The notes: a model not told the origin generated them from the sequence alone. Numbered from the stretch's first letter, positions 25,257 to 34,599 are shown. The stretch is DNA of 64,000 nucleotides from Chitinophaga sancti (GCF_034424315.1 NZ_CP139972.1:1054001-1118000); one strand, 5' to 3'. Numbers and translations: made by a program.

Positions 25257-26324
25257 ATGGGAAAATACAGAGCTGGCGTATTATTCGGCGAAGAGCTGGA
25301 AGCGCTGTACAATGATGCCAAGAACAATGCATGGGCAATGCCTGCGGTAAACGTGGTAGGTACTAACACAGTGAATGCTGTACTGGAAACTGCTGCTAAA
25401 GTAAACTCACCGGTTATTATTCAGTTTTCTAACGGTGGTGCACAGTTCTTTGCAGGTAAAGGAATGCCGAATGATAAGTTGCAGGCTAACATTGCAGGTG
25501 GCATTTCCGGTGCAAAACACGTACATGAAGTAGCTAAGTACTACGGTGTACCTGTTGTATTGCACACAGACCATGCTGCTAAAAAATGGTTGCCATGGAT
25601 CGACGGTCTGCTGGATGCGGGTGAAGAATTTAAGAAACTGACTGGTCAGCCACTGTACAGTTCCCACATGCTGGATCTTTCCGAAGAGCCAATCCATGAG
25701 AACATCGAGATCTCTAAGAAATATTTCGAGCGTATGAACAAGCTGGGTATGTCCATCGAAATCGAACTGGGTGTAACCGGTGGTGAAGAAGATGGCGTTG
25801 ATAACTCAGGTGTTGACAACTCCAAGCTGTATACTCAACCTGAAGATGTAAACTTCGCTTACGAACAACTGTCTCAGGTAGGTAAACGTTTTACTGTTGC
25901 TGCTGCTTTTGGTAACGTACATGGTGTTTATTCTCCAGGTAACGTAGCGCTGCGTCCTGAAATCCTGCAGAACTGCCAGGACTTCATCCAGGCTAAGCAC
26001 AAAACTGCTGCTAAACCAGTTTATTACGTATTCCATGGTGGTTCAGGTTCTCCTAAGCACCAGATTGCGGAAGCACTGGGTTACGGTGTAATCAAAATGA
26101 ACCTGGATACAGATATGCAGTGGGCATATTGGGAAGGTGTTCATGATTTCTATGAATCTAAGAAAGCTTATCTGCAGGCACAGCTGGGTAACCCGGAAGG
26201 TGCTGATAAGCCAAACAAGAAATATTATGATCCTCGCGTATGGCTGCGTAAAGGTGAAGAGACTTTCGTAAAACGCCTGGAAGAAGCGTTTAAAGATCTG
26301 AATTGCATTGGCAGAAATGCTTAA
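25257..26324 (+). CDS. fbaA: Class II fructose-bisphosphate aldolase
   Basis: 355 aa. The zinc ligands are recognisable in VVLHTDHAAKK, GNVHGVY and VFHGGSGS, and a DLSEEPIHENIE stretch follows the first. The length and the long insertions fit the class IIA (FbaA) type. It cleaves fructose 1,6-bisphosphate to dihydroxyacetone phosphate and glyceraldehyde 3-phosphate in the cytoplasm. Single gene with promoter and terminator of its own. Codon use is noticeably more biased than in the neighbours, as expected of a highly expressed gene (inferred from reading, not computed). Confidence 0.95.
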   Translation: MGKYRAGVLFGEELEALYNDAKNNAWAMPAVNVVGTNTVNAVLETAAKVNSPVIIQFSNGGAQFFAGKGMPNDKLQANIAGGISGAKHVHEVAKYYGVPVVLHTDHAAKKWLPWIDGLLDAGEEFKKLTGQPLYSSHMLDLSEEPIHENIEISKKYFERMNKLGMSIEIELGVTGGEEDGVDNSGVDNSKLYTQPEDVNFAYEQLSQVGKRFTVAAAFGNVHGVYSPGNVALRPEILQNCQDFIQAKHKTAAKPVYYVFHGGSGSPKHQIAEALGYGVIKMNLDTDMQWAYWEGVHDFYESKKAYLQAQLGNPEGADKPNKKYYDPRVWLRKGEETFVKRLEEAFKDLNCIGRNA

Positions 26325-26350
26325 TATTCAGGGAAATGTACTTCAGGGAA

Positions 26351-26386
26351 GCCGGTGATCTTAGCGATTACCGGCTTTTCCTTTTT
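26351..26386 (+). terminator. Rho-independent terminator of the aldolase gene
   Basis: GCCGGTGAT (26351-26359) pairs with ATTACCGGC (26367-26375), then TTTT, C, TTTTT. Confidence 0.85.
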
Positions 26387-26404
26387 GGAAGGAGTTGGCT
26401 TTGG

Positions 26405-26505
26405 GGGTGGGAATTCCCTTGATTTCAGGACCTTTTCAACCATTCATTACATTTATCTATGGTTTAGGTGGAAATTCCCTCAATTCCAGGACCTTTCAGC
26501 GGTCA
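26405..26505. repeat. Two-copy imperfect direct repeat
   Basis: GGTGGGAATTCCCTTGATTTC near 26406 and GGTGGAAATTCCCTCAATTCC near 26467 share the following AGGACCTTTTCA. About 60 bp apart. The rest of 26387-26740 holds nothing I recognise apart from the start region of accD. Confidence 0.6.
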
Positions 26506-26744
26506 GGGATAATCATCTTCATTCAATTCCTGAATTTTTCAGGTTGCTTGCCCCTTGTTCCGGCCGCTATTTTATTGCATTTAAGGCCCGCTAATGCGTT
26601 TTAGCCTCCCTCTCCTACGAAAATGGTATTTTGCAGAAAATAGATGACTACCAAGCTCTTTTATTATAATATTGCAGATGAGATACTTTTGAAGTTAATT
26701 TAATTTGTATCTTGCACAACTATTTTGTAACCTAATAGTTCAAT

Positions 26745-27593
26745 ATGTCAAGCTGGTTTAAGCGAATTAAACAAGGCATTCAAACGTCTACAAGTGAGAA
26801 GAAAGAAGCGCCGGATGGTTTGTGGCACAAATGCCCTAGCTGCAAAAAAACAGTTACGGTAAAAGACCTGAAGAACCACTTTTATGTGTGCGATAAGTGT
26901 AATTATCATAATCGCATTGATTCTGCTGAATATTTCGAGATTTTATTCGATAACAATCAGTTCGAAGAGCTGTTCTCTAATATTTATCCAAAGGACTTCC
27001 TGGGATTCAAAGACTTAAAGCCTTATGGTGCAAGACTGGTAGAGGCGCAGAAGAAATCCGGCCTGAAAGACGCTATGCGTGTAGGGGTTGGTAAGGTATT
27101 TGGCAATGACCTGGTGGTTTCCTGCATGGACTTTGCCTTCATTGGCGGATCTATGGGTTCCGTAGTGGGTGAGAAGATTGCCCGTTCTATTGATTATTGT
27201 ATTGCACACAAAATGCCATTGATGATCATCTCCAAATCTGGGGGTGCCCGTATGATGGAAAGTGCGTTTTCCCTGATGCAGATGGCTAAAACCTCTGCCA
27301 AGCTGACCCAGCTGGCGGATGCAAAGCTGCCTTTCATCTCCCTGGCGACAGATCCTACCACCGGTGGTGTTACGGCTTCTTTCGCAATGCTGGGTGACCT
27401 GAACATCTCAGAGCCAAAGGCCCTGATCGGTTTTGCAGGTCCACGTATCATCAAGGAGACCATCAAGAAAGACCTGCCGGAAGGTTTCCAGAGTGCTGAG
27501 TTCCTGCTGGAACACGGTTTCCTGGATCTGATCATTGACCGTAAGGAAATGAAGGCCAAGCTGGCACAGTTGCTCGAATTATTTAAAAACTAA
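26745..27593 (+). CDS. accD: Acetyl-CoA carboxylase carboxyltransferase subunit beta
   Basis: 282 aa. A four-cysteine zinc ribbon at residues 29-51 (CPSCKKTV and CDKCNYH) followed by the crotonase-like carboxyltransferase domain with [21 protein letters not shown] and the [17 protein letters not shown] motif. With AccA it transfers CO2 from carboxybiotin to acetyl-CoA, the first step of fatty acid synthesis, in the cytoplasm. No accA, accB or accC is nearby. Followed by a hairpin at 27604-27648 and smpB. Confidence 0.96.
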   Translation: MSSWFKRIKQGIQTSTSEKKEAPDGLWHKCPSCKKTVTVKDLKNHFYVCDKCNYHNRIDSAEYFEILFDNNQFEELFSNIYPKDFLGFKDLKPYGARLVEAQKKSGLKDAMRVGVGKVFGNDLVVSCMDFAFIGGSMGSVVGEKIARSIDYCIAHKMPLMIISKSGGARMMESAFSLMQMAKTSAKLTQLADAKLPFISLATDPTTGGVTASFAMLGDLNISEPKALIGFAGPRIIKETIKKDLPEGFQSAEFLLEHGFLDLIIDRKEMKAKLAQLLELFKN

Positions 27594-27603
27594 TTATAGA
27601 TGA

Positions 27604-27648
27604 TTGCGGATTACGGCAGGTGTGGTAACATGCCTTTGTAATCCGCAA
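27604..27648. terminator. Hairpin between accD and smpB
   Basis: TTGCGGATTAC pairs with GTAATCCGCAA and GGCA with TGCC inside. Only a short TTTG follows, so termination may be weak or the hairpin may act in RNA processing. Confidence 0.45.
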
Positions 27649-27668
27649 TTTGTAAATCCCAATTTAAA

Positions 27669-28106
27669 GTGGCAGAACTGAGGAACAGATCAGCATTTTA
27701 TGAATACGCAATAGAAGATAAATTCATTGCAGGGATGGTATTGCTAGGTACTGAGATTAAATCTATCCGACAGAGCCGGGTAAGTTTTAATGATTCATTC
27801 TGCTATTTTTCTAAAGGAGAATTGTTTGTTAAAAGCCTGCATATCACCGAATATTCGCATGGCGCCTACGCGAATCATGACCCATTGCGCGAACGCAAGC
27901 TCCTGCTGACGAAGCGGGAACTGCGTAAGATGGAGAATAAGATCAAGGAGAAAGGGTTTACTATTATTCCATTGAGGATCTTTATGACAGAGAAGGGTTT
28001 GGCAAAGATGGAGATAGGACTTGGCAGAGGTAAGAAACTGCATGATAAGCGTGAATCTATTAAGCAGCGGGATACGCAGCGGGAAATTAAGCGGTATCTG
28101 AAGTAA
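27669..28106 (+). CDS. smpB: SsrA-binding protein SmpB
   Basis: 145 aa with a GTG start. NRSAFYEYAIEDKFIAGMVLLGTEIKSIR is the conserved N-terminal fold of SmpB, and the basic tail (GRGKKLHDKRESIKQRD) is the part that enters the ribosomal mRNA channel. It delivers tmRNA to stalled ribosomes. The start is fixed by homology; no ATG fits. Lies after accD with a terminator at 28111-28143. RNase R, its partner in degrading defective mRNA, is coded on the other strand at 17987. Confidence 0.96.
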   Translation: MAELRNRSAFYEYAIEDKFIAGMVLLGTEIKSIRQSRVSFNDSFCYFSKGELFVKSLHITEYSHGAYANHDPLRERKLLLTKRELRKMENKIKEKGFTIIPLRIFMTEKGLAKMEIGLGRGKKLHDKRESIKQRDTQREIKRYLK

Positions 28107-28110
28107 AGAG

Positions 28111-28143
28111 GGCTTCCCGGAAGTTTCGGGGAAGCTTGTTTTT
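28111..28143 (+). terminator. Rho-independent terminator of smpB
   Basis: GCTTCCC (28112-28118) pairs with GGGAAGC (28129-28135), followed by TTGTTTTT. Confidence 0.75.
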
Positions 28144-28320
28144 GGTAGGAGATTAATTCAAAAAAGAGGGGCATTTCTAAATCGTGTTTCTTCTTTCACA
28201 ATGGTCTCTTTTAAATTGCTCATCCGGAAACTACGTGGAGCTAAGTGCAAAACCTGCTTTTTAGCAGGGAGGGGTGTTGCTAAACACTATCTCCCATATC
28301 AAGGAGTCTATACCTACACA

Positions 28321-29487
28321 ATGAAAAATAAACCTGACTGTCGCTGGTGGCTGCTTGCCCCATTTCTCTTTGCATTGTCCTGTAAATCAGGAGAAAAACT
28401 ATACAATAAAGGCCGTTATGACGAAGCCGTTATTGCATTTGCAAAAAAACTCCGCAAAAGTCCAACATCTTCGACCTCACTCGCTTTATTGCCACAAGCA
28501 TATGCGCAATCTGTACAATTGCATGAAAAAAATGCAACGGCTGCCCTTAGCTCAAATGGACATTTAAAATTTGAAGCGGCCCTGCAGGAGTACCAGGTGC
28601 TGCAAAACCTCTATAACAATATTGAAGCATGCCCGGCATGCCTGGCGGTGGTAAAGCCGAAAGATTACCGGAATGCGATTAATGCTTCCAAAGATACCGC
28701 TGCTGCCACCCGCTATGACCAGGGAATGGCATTGCTGCGCAATGGAGATAAGTTCAGTGCCAGGAAAGCATATGCTAATTTCCAGGCCGCTTTAGCACTG
28801 GTACCTGATTATAGGAATGCCAATGAGATGCGGGAACAGGCCTACCAAATGGGCATGTCTATCGTGGAAGTACGCAATGTGGCCCTGGTGTCTCAGTATG
28901 ATCAGAGAGCGCTGGAACCCGGAGCCGCCGTATTCAGGGATAATGTGCTGAATAACCTGCGGGCAAAGAATAATAATAATTTCGTACAGATCCTGCCGGA
29001 GAGTGAAGTTGTGAAGAATAAACTGCGGGCGGATTATGTAGTGGACATAAGAGTGGAAGATTTTATTGTGAGCAAACCGAATATCCAGCGGAATTTCAGG
29101 GAACTGGTGAAGACAGTGGAAATTGTGGAGCCGGCAGATACCACCAAGCGCCCAAGACAAACGGAGAAGATCAGGAAGGAGACGTATAAAGGTGTATTGT
29201 ATTTTACAACCGTGAGTGTGGTGACAGGCGGAAATATTGTATGCTACCTGATTGATACCGCGACTGATGATGATATGGAGAAGATTGTGTTGCCAGCGGA
29301 TGCGGGATGGAGTAATTCCTTCTGTTATTTTAAAGGGGATGAAAGGGTGTTGTCTCCGGAAGACAGGAAATTGATTGGCGGGCAGGATTTGCCTTCGCCT
29401 TCAGTGGGAGAATTGTTCCAGGCATCAGTGGCGAAGTCTTACGGGGAGATAACGAATATATTTACGAAGAATTATTCAAGGTATTAA
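28321..29487 (+). CDS. Lipoprotein with TPR-like repeats, function unknown
   Basis: Start placed at ATG 28321, which gives a lipoprotein signal peptide (WWLLAPFLFALSC, lipid-modified Cys near residue 20); an upstream extension to 28201 would put it 40 residues in. LYNKGRYDEAVIAFAKKLRK and the region around GMALLRNGDKFSARKAY look like TPR helices. The C-terminal half is beta-rich. It is likely periplasmic-facing and may scaffold other proteins. No specific family recognised. The transcript probably continues through the long repeat array up to 30044. Confidence 0.72.
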   Translation: MKNKPDCRWWLLAPFLFALSCKSGEKLYNKGRYDEAVIAFAKKLRKSPTSSTSLALLPQAYAQSVQLHEKNATAALSSNGHLKFEAALQEYQVLQNLYNNIEACPACLAVVKPKDYRNAINASKDTAAATRYDQGMALLRNGDKFSARKAYANFQAALALVPDYRNANEMREQAYQMGMSIVEVRNVALVSQYDQRALEPGAAVFRDNVLNNLRAKNNNNFVQILPESEVVKNKLRADYVVDIRVEDFIVSKPNIQRNFRELVKTVEIVEPADTTKRPRQTEKIRKETYKGVLYFTTVSVVTGGNIVCYLIDTATDDDMEKIVLPADAGWSNSFCYFKGDERVLSPEDRKLIGGQDLPSPSVGELFQASVAKSYGEITNIFTKNYSRY

Positions 29488-29514
29488 TAGCAGTACTGTT
29501 CCGGATTCGTTGGG

Positions 29515-29990
29515 GTGTTATAATATTGGATAATATCGGGGATATAATAACATTGATAATATCAGGTTTATTATAACATTGAATCTTATCGGGTTTATTA
29601 TAATATTGGACCTTATCAAGTATATTATAATATTGATATTATCGGGTATATTATAATATTGGATCTTTTCTGGTTTATAATAACATTGGGCCTTATCAAG
29701 TATATTATAATATTGATCTTATCGGGTATATTATAACATTGAATCTTATCGGGTTTATTATAATATTGAATATTATCTGGTATATTATAATATTGGATCT
29801 TTTCAGGTTTATAATAACATTGGACCTTATCAAGTATATTATAATATTGATATTATCGGGTATATTATAATATTGGATCTTTTCAGGTTTATAATAACAT
29901 TGGGCCTTATCAAGTATATTATAACATTGATCTTTTCGGGTATATTATAACATTGATATTATCAGATTTATTATAACCTCGAATCTTACC
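29515..29990. repeat. AT-rich tandem repeat, about 31-bp unit, roughly 15 copies
   Basis: Units of the form TATATTATAATATTGATCTTATCGGG recur with small variations and no unique spacers. The array starts just after the lipoprotein gene and ends at a terminator, so it would be transcribed. It is not a CRISPR array: repeats abut each other and vary throughout. Confidence 0.92.
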
Positions 29991-30002
29991 AGGTTTGTTA
30001 CA

Positions 30003-30044
30003 ACAAAGAGGATCGCTTGCAATGAAGCGACCCTCTTTGTTTTT
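30003..30044 (+). terminator. Rho-independent terminator after the 31-bp repeat array
   Basis: ACAAAGAGG (30003-30011) and TCGCTT (30013-30018) pair with AAGCGA (30025-30030) and CCTCTTTGT (30032-30040), with one A-C mismatch, then TTTT. On the minus strand it lacks a T-run, so it probably serves the lipoprotein gene 515 bp upstream. Confidence 0.75.
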
Positions 30045-30078
30045 ATCTAATGAAAGCATTTGTTCCAATAAAATCCTT

Positions 30079-30537
30079 CTAATTCCCTGCCTCAAAACCC
30101 TGGTCTATCAGCCATTGCCCGCTATCTGCAGCGGCGGTAGCCAGTTCATCACAACGGTTATTAAGCGGGTTGGTGGCATGCCCTTTCACCCATGTAAATT
30201 TCACCTGTTGTCTTCTGTATGCAGGAATAAAACGCTGCCAGAGGTCTTTGTTCTTCTTGTCTTTGAACCCGATCTTCACCCAGTTCCAAAGCCAGCCTTT
30301 TTCAATAGAATTGACTACATATTCACTGTCAGTAAAGATGCGGACAGGAAGCCCGTCTTTTTTCAGGGTTTCAAGTGCGACGATGACCGCCAGCAGTTCC
30401 ATGCGGTTGTTGGTAGTTTTGCGGTATCCCTGTGAGAGTTCTTTACGAACTGAGTTCCACATGAGAATAACGCCATAGCCACCCGGCCCCGGATTACCAC
30501 GGGATGAACCGTCTGTGTAGATGATAACTTCGGACAT
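30079..30537 (-). CDS. rnhA: Ribonuclease HI
   Basis: 152 aa from ATG 30537. Active-site acidic residues: IYTDGSSRGNPG (Asp near residue 7), NNRMELLAVIVALE (Glu near 45), FTDSEYVVNSI (Asp near 67) and NNRCDELA (Asp near 127). It degrades the RNA of RNA-DNA hybrids. The open frame extends to a TTG at 30546, but that start overlaps the -7 box; the ATG is preferred. Confidence 0.95.
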   Translation of the reverse strand: MSEVIIYTDGSSRGNPGPGGYGVILMWNSVRKELSQGYRKTTNNRMELLAVIVALETLKKDGLPVRIFTDSEYVVNSIEKGWLWNWVKIGFKDKKNKDLWQRFIPAYRRQQVKFTWVKGHATNPLNNRCDELATAAADSGQWLIDQGFEAGN

Positions 30538-30543
30538 AGCGGG

Positions 30544-30551
30544 CAAAGATA
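30544..30551 (-). promoter_or_regulatory. -7 box TATCTTTG of rnhA
   Basis: Minus-strand TATCTTTG followed by CCCGCT and then the ATG of rnhA, so box and start are 6 nt apart. It implies a leaderless or almost leaderless transcript. Confidence 0.6.
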
Positions 30552-30628
30552 GCGGATTTGGCCTGCGGCAGCAAATTGTCAGGGTAAAATTGAAATAGAA
30601 ATTGGCGTACGCAATACTTGCTCCACCT

Positions 30629-30990
30629 ACACCTGGAACAGGACTAAATTAAACCCACTCTCTACTGGCGCCTGAATCACGCCCAAACTAAACCCACTCC
30701 CACACCTGGAACACACATGAATTAAACCCATTCTCCACCGATGGCAGAATCACGCACAAACTAATCCCACTCCTACACCTGGAACACACATGAATTAAAC
30801 CCATTCTCCACCGATGGCAGAATCACGCCCAAACTAAACCCACTCCACACTTTCACCTGGAACACACCTAAACTAAACCCATTCTCCACCGATGGCAGAA
30901 TCACGCCCAAACTAAATCCTCTCTACACCTGGAACACGCCCAAACTAAACCCACTCTCCACCGGTGCCTGGTTTGCCGCCTTGATACTCT
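30629..30990. repeat. About 73-bp tandem repeat including the carboxylase beta gene end
   Basis: ACACCTGGAACA or a close variant occurs near 30629, 30702, 30775, 30854 and 30925. The last is the 3' end of the carboxylase gene itself. On the minus strand an upstream unit reads VENGFNSCVFQV then stop, against VESGFSLGVFQV and stop in the gene. It fills the spacer to rnhA. Confidence 0.92.
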
Positions 30991-32560
30991 CCGATATAAT
31001 CTTCCTTGTATTCAAAGGGTCAATGATCTCATCCACCCACAAACGCGCGGCCGCATAATACGGTGTCGTCTGACTATTATACTTCGCCGTTATCTCCGAC
31101 AAAAGCTTAGCCTCTTCCGCTGCCGGGATCTCCTCGCCTTTCGCTTTCAGCGACGCCACCTGTATCTGCAACAAGGTCTTCGCCGCCTGCTCCCCTCCCA
31201 TTACGGCAATCTTCGCATTCGGCCAGGCATATATAAACCGTGGATCATAGGCCTTCCCACACATCGCATAATTGCCAGCACCATAAGAATTCCCTACTAT
31301 CACCGTAATCTTAGGCACCACCGAATTCGCTACCGCATTCACCAGTTTCGCACCATCCTTAATTATGCCCGCATGCTCACTCCGGCTTCCCACCATAAAC
31401 CCTGTCACATCCTGCAGGAAGATCAGCGGGATCTTTTTCTGATTACAATTCATGATAAACCTCGCCGCCTTATCCGCACTATCGTTATAAATCACACCAC
31501 CCATCTGCATCTCCCCTTTTTTACTCTTCACTATCTTGCGCTGATTTGCCACAATGCCCACTGCCCAGCCATCTATGCGGGCATACCCACACAAAATACT
31601 CTTACCATAATCTTCTTTATACTGATCAAATACAGAATTGTCTACAATCCTTTCTATCACCTCCACCATATCATAAGGGCGGGTACTATCCTCCGGGATA
31701 ATCCCGTATAATTCACCGGGATCTTTTGCAGGCGCTACTGCTGCTACCCTGTCAAAACCCGCATTGGCCGGGTGACCCAGCTTGCTTACTATTTTTTTGA
31801 TATGATCCAGGCATTCTTCATCAGAACTGAATTTATAATCCGCAATACCAGAGATCTCTGTATGCGTGACAGCACCACCCAGTGTTTCCGCATCTATCGT
31901 TTCGCCAATCGCCGCTTTCACCAGGTAAGGGCCAGCCAGGAATATAGATCCATTACCTTCTACCATCAGCACCTCATCACTCATAATCGGCAGGTATGCT
32001 CCACCAGCTACACAGCTGCCCATCACCGCTGCGATCTGGGTAATTCCCATGGCACTCATCCGCGCATTGTTGCGGAATATACGGCCAAAATGCTCCTTAT
32101 CCGGGAAGATCTCATCCTGCATGGGCAGGTATACCCCCGCACTATCTACCAGGTAAATAACAGGCAGGTGATTCTCCATGGCGATCTCCTGCAAGCGCAG
32201 GTTCTTTTTGCCCGTCATAGGAAACCAGGCACCGGCTTTTACCGTCATATCGTTGGCCACGATCATACACTGCCGGCCGGCGATATAACCAATACCACCT
32301 ACTGTTCCTGCTGCCGGACAACCACCATGTTCCTCGTACATCCCATAGGCAGCAAATGCCCCTATTTCAGTAAATGGCGTGTCTTTGTCACAGAGATAAG
32401 CGATACGTTCGCGGGGAGTCAATTTGCCGCGCTGGCGGACTTTCTCGAGGTTCTTTTTACCTCCGCCCTGTTCTACAATGGCGAGGCGTTGTTTCAGGGT
32501 ACTGAGCGATCTGCGCATGGCATCTTCATTCCTGTTCATGTCCAGTTGCTGTGCTTCCAT
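30923..32560 (-). CDS. Biotin-dependent acyl-CoA carboxylase, carboxyltransferase (beta) subunit
   Basis: 545 aa, the two-crotonase-fold carboxyltransferase of propionyl-/methylcrotonyl-type carboxylases. VYLPMQDEIFPDKEHFGRIF and MGITQIAAVMGSCVAGGAYLP resemble methylcrotonyl-CoA carboxylase beta more than propionyl-CoA carboxylase. GKLTPRERIAYLCD near the N terminus is the family start. It transfers CO2 from biotin to the acyl-CoA; leucine degradation is the likeliest use. No alpha (biotin carboxylase) subunit is in the window. Its 3' end is the founder copy of a downstream 73-bp repeat. Substrate is uncertain. Confidence 0.88.
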   Translation of the reverse strand: MEAQQLDMNRNEDAMRRSLSTLKQRLAIVEQGGGKKNLEKVRQRGKLTPRERIAYLCDKDTPFTEIGAFAAYGMYEEHGGCPAAGTVGGIGYIAGRQCMIVANDMTVKAGAWFPMTGKKNLRLQEIAMENHLPVIYLVDSAGVYLPMQDEIFPDKEHFGRIFRNNARMSAMGITQIAAVMGSCVAGGAYLPIMSDEVLMVEGNGSIFLAGPYLVKAAIGETIDAETLGGAVTHTEISGIADYKFSSDEECLDHIKKIVSKLGHPANAGFDRVAAVAPAKDPGELYGIIPEDSTRPYDMVEVIERIVDNSVFDQYKEDYGKSILCGYARIDGWAVGIVANQRKIVKSKKGEMQMGGVIYNDSADKAARFIMNCNQKKIPLIFLQDVTGFMVGSRSEHAGIIKDGAKLVNAVANSVVPKITVIVGNSYGAGNYAMCGKAYDPRFIYAWPNAKIAVMGGEQAAKTLLQIQVASLKAKGEEIPAAEEAKLLSEITAKYNSQTTPYYAAARLWVDEIIDPLNTRKIISESIKAANQAPVESGFSLGVFQV

Positions 32561-32611
32561 AACGATTGTTTTTGGTTCGGGGAATCCTTAAAAATACGGG
32601 ATTGGGGGCAA

Positions 32612-32646
32612 TAAAAAACGCTTCTGCTGAACAGAAGCGTTTTTTA
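32612..32646 (-). terminator. Bidirectional terminator after the NlpC/P60 gene
   Basis: ACGCTTCTG (32619-32627) pairs with CAGAAGCGT (32632-32640), with A-runs and T-runs on both sides. It ends the capA-NlpC transcript and shields the carboxylase gene. Confidence 0.8.
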
Positions 32647-32658
32647 TGTATAATTTAT

Positions 32659-33453
32659 CTATTTCTTACTTTCATTCATCGGCATCGGCTCTCGGCAACT
32701 ATCTATCGCATGCTTTTCGAAGATCCGCTTCGCAGCAACCAACCTTTTTTTGTAATAAGTACTGTTGGTAATATCCACGATATTCACGCCCTGGTTAGAA
32801 GAATGAATCATCATCACCTTTCCGCCTTCCACCTTGTACACCATTCCCACATGACCTACTTTCTTTCCCTTCACATTCCTTCTGCCTGTAAAGAAAAGAA
32901 GATCTCCCGGGCTGAAATTTTCCGGGCTCACTACCTCGCCCAAGACCGATATACTGGCCGCAGTTCTTGGCAGGGTCATACCAATGGCATTGAACCCATA
33001 ATTGATCAAACCACTGCAGTCGAACCCGATAGGACCGATTGCACCACGGATATAAGGCTTGCCTAATTCCGATACCAGGGTGAGCAACATGTTGCGTACC
33101 TCCTGCTGCTTGATGCTTGCCAGATCCGCACTGTCAGGCACATAAGCCAAATGCAGGGGCTCATCCGGCAAATCAGGATTGACCTGCGAAATCACTTTTG
33201 TCTTCACATTATGATGTGCAGTTCCTTTGGAAGGGTGGTGTGCCGATCCTTTTGCTCCGGGTTTAATATGGGTCAGGTGAACGGTTTTACCGGAATGCGA
33301 ACTACCCGCATGCGCTGTAGTTTTAGCGTGCGTGGAATGTACCACGTGTGTCTGCTTCTTCGCAGGTGTCGTGGTTTTGGTTTTCTTCTTCTGCTGTGCA
33401 GCAGTCGCTATGGTCGCCCCCAGGGGCAGTAGTAGTAATATTAGCCTCTTCAC
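32659..33453 (-). CDS. Secreted NlpC/P60 (C40) peptidoglycan peptidase
   Basis: 264 aa. Signal peptide (RLILLLLPLGATIATAA), then a long Lys/Thr/His-rich linker (about residues 22-80), then the C40 catalytic domain with Cys in FDCSGLINYGF (near residue 148), His in GHVGMVYKV (near 203) and MIHSS. These enzymes cut peptide bonds in peptidoglycan stems. The charged linker may bind the cell wall. The gene follows the CapA-like gene by 15 bp, so the two are probably co-transcribed. Confidence 0.88.
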   Translation of the reverse strand: MKRLILLLLPLGATIATAAQQKKKTKTTTPAKKQTHVVHSTHAKTTAHAGSSHSGKTVHLTHIKPGAKGSAHHPSKGTAHHNVKTKVISQVNPDLPDEPLHLAYVPDSADLASIKQQEVRNMLLTLVSELGKPYIRGAIGPIGFDCSGLINYGFNAIGMTLPRTAASISVLGEVVSPENFSPGDLLFFTGRRNVKGKKVGHVGMVYKVEGGKVMMIHSSNQGVNIVDITNSTYYKKRLVAAKRIFEKHAIDSCREPMPMNESKK

Positions 33454-33468
33454 AATACAATTTTTGCA

Positions 33469-34599
33469 TCACAAGGTCCCCTCATTCACACCTGTAAATC
33501 CAAAATCCTTCACCGACAATGAACGAATCGTTCTGAAAGCGGTCATGGCCGAATCCGGTTTTGGGATACCTTCTCCTTCCTGCTTGAAAGAGAAGATTTT
33601 ATTGTCCAGCAATTTCCCTTCTTTTGTGATTGTTACCTGCAACAAAGGTGCAATATTTAGCGGATATTTTAAATTGAATTGATGATAAGTTGAAAAATTT
33701 CCTAAACTATAAGCAATTAATTTCTCCTTATATACCTCCATACCCCTTACTACATGTGGCCCAGAGCCGATTATCAGGTCCGCCCCGGCATCTACACAAA
33801 GGCGGGCAAAATGACGAACATTTCCCCTATCCTGCCCAAAAAAGATCTCTTTTGTCTTCGGCGTCGTCATTTTAGAGGCACCTTCGGCCCCGCCATGGAA
33901 GAATACCACCACCAGGTCAAAACGGGTTCTGAGTTCCGCAATGTATTCCCGGACGATCGTATCGTTGTTGAGATTCAGACAGTTAGAATGCGGTGCAAAG
34001 GAAACAAAACCGATACGGGTATTCCTCACGGTGATGCTATCCGTAGGGTGCTGCGTCGTGCCACTGGTACGGATATTATTGGCCTGCAGCCAATCCAGGG
34101 TATTGTTCACTCCTTTGAGCCCAAAATCATAGCTGTGGTTGTTCGCCAGGTTCAGGTAATCAAAGCCTGCATCCTTGTACCACTGCGCAAACCTGGTAGG
34201 CGTACGGAAGGCAAAGCACTGGTTGGAGCCACAGCTTTTGTATACAGGTGCCGAATCGGACACACAGCTTTCCAGGTTGCCAATGCGGAGATCGGTCTGC
34301 TGTAATACGGGCAGCGCTGCCTGCAGGATGGTACCTGAATCGAAATGAGGCAGGTAATAGGTAGAAGGATAGCTGGAGCCTACCATGAGGTCGCCGACTA
34401 TCGAAAAACTAAGCGTATCCTCCAGGCCCGGTGGATGTAACCTTGCTACAGGTACAGTGGCCTTGAGTGATAACACCCTGCGGGGGGTGGATGTATTTGT
34501 ATCCAGACCTCCGAGTAATAATTGGGCTAACACGATCAGCACAATACCATTAAATGAAAATAGTAATGGGCTGTGTTTTAAACGATTCAATTTAAACAT
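33469..34599 (-). CDS. CapA-family protein (PGA_cap metallophosphatase fold)
   Basis: 376 aa. One N-terminal membrane segment (SFNGIVLIVLAQLLLGG), then a calcineurin-like fold with SIVGDLMVG, NLESCVSD, LANNHSYDFG, FFHGGAEG and SGPHVVRGMEVY, the motif series of CapA/PgsA proteins. In poly-gamma-glutamate producers CapA supports capsule export; lone CapA-like proteins in Bacteroidota have no settled role, and capB and capC are absent here. Upstream of the NlpC/P60 peptidase in one likely transcript, which hints at an envelope function. Confidence 0.85.
   Translation of the reverse strand: MFKLNRLKHSPLLFSFNGIVLIVLAQLLLGGLDTNTSTPRRVLSLKATVPVARLHPPGLEDTLSFSIVGDLMVGSSYPSTYYLPHFDSGTILQAALPVLQQTDLRIGNLESCVSDSAPVYKSCGSNQCFAFRTPTRFAQWYKDAGFDYLNLANNHSYDFGLKGVNNTLDWLQANNIRTSGTTQHPTDSITVRNTRIGFVSFAPHSNCLNLNNDTIVREYIAELRTRFDLVVVFFHGGAEGASKMTTPKTKEIFFGQDRGNVRHFARLCVDAGADLIIGSGPHVVRGMEVYKEKLIAYSLGNFSTYHQFNLKYPLNIAPLLQVTITKEGKLLDNKIFSFKQEGEGIPKPDSAMTAFRTIRSLSVKDFGFTGVNEGTL

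Noticed and set aside
28201..28320. Upstream extension of the lipoprotein gene
   Set aside because: It would place the signal peptide internally; the ATG at 28321 gives a proper lipoprotein signal.
29515..29990. Possible CRISPR array
   Set aside because: Units abut without unique spacers, vary along the array and lack a palindromic repeat of constant sequence.
31772..32614. 280-aa plus-strand frame opposite the carboxylase gene
   Set aside because: A long open frame caused by the codon bias of the opposite strand; it has no known domain.
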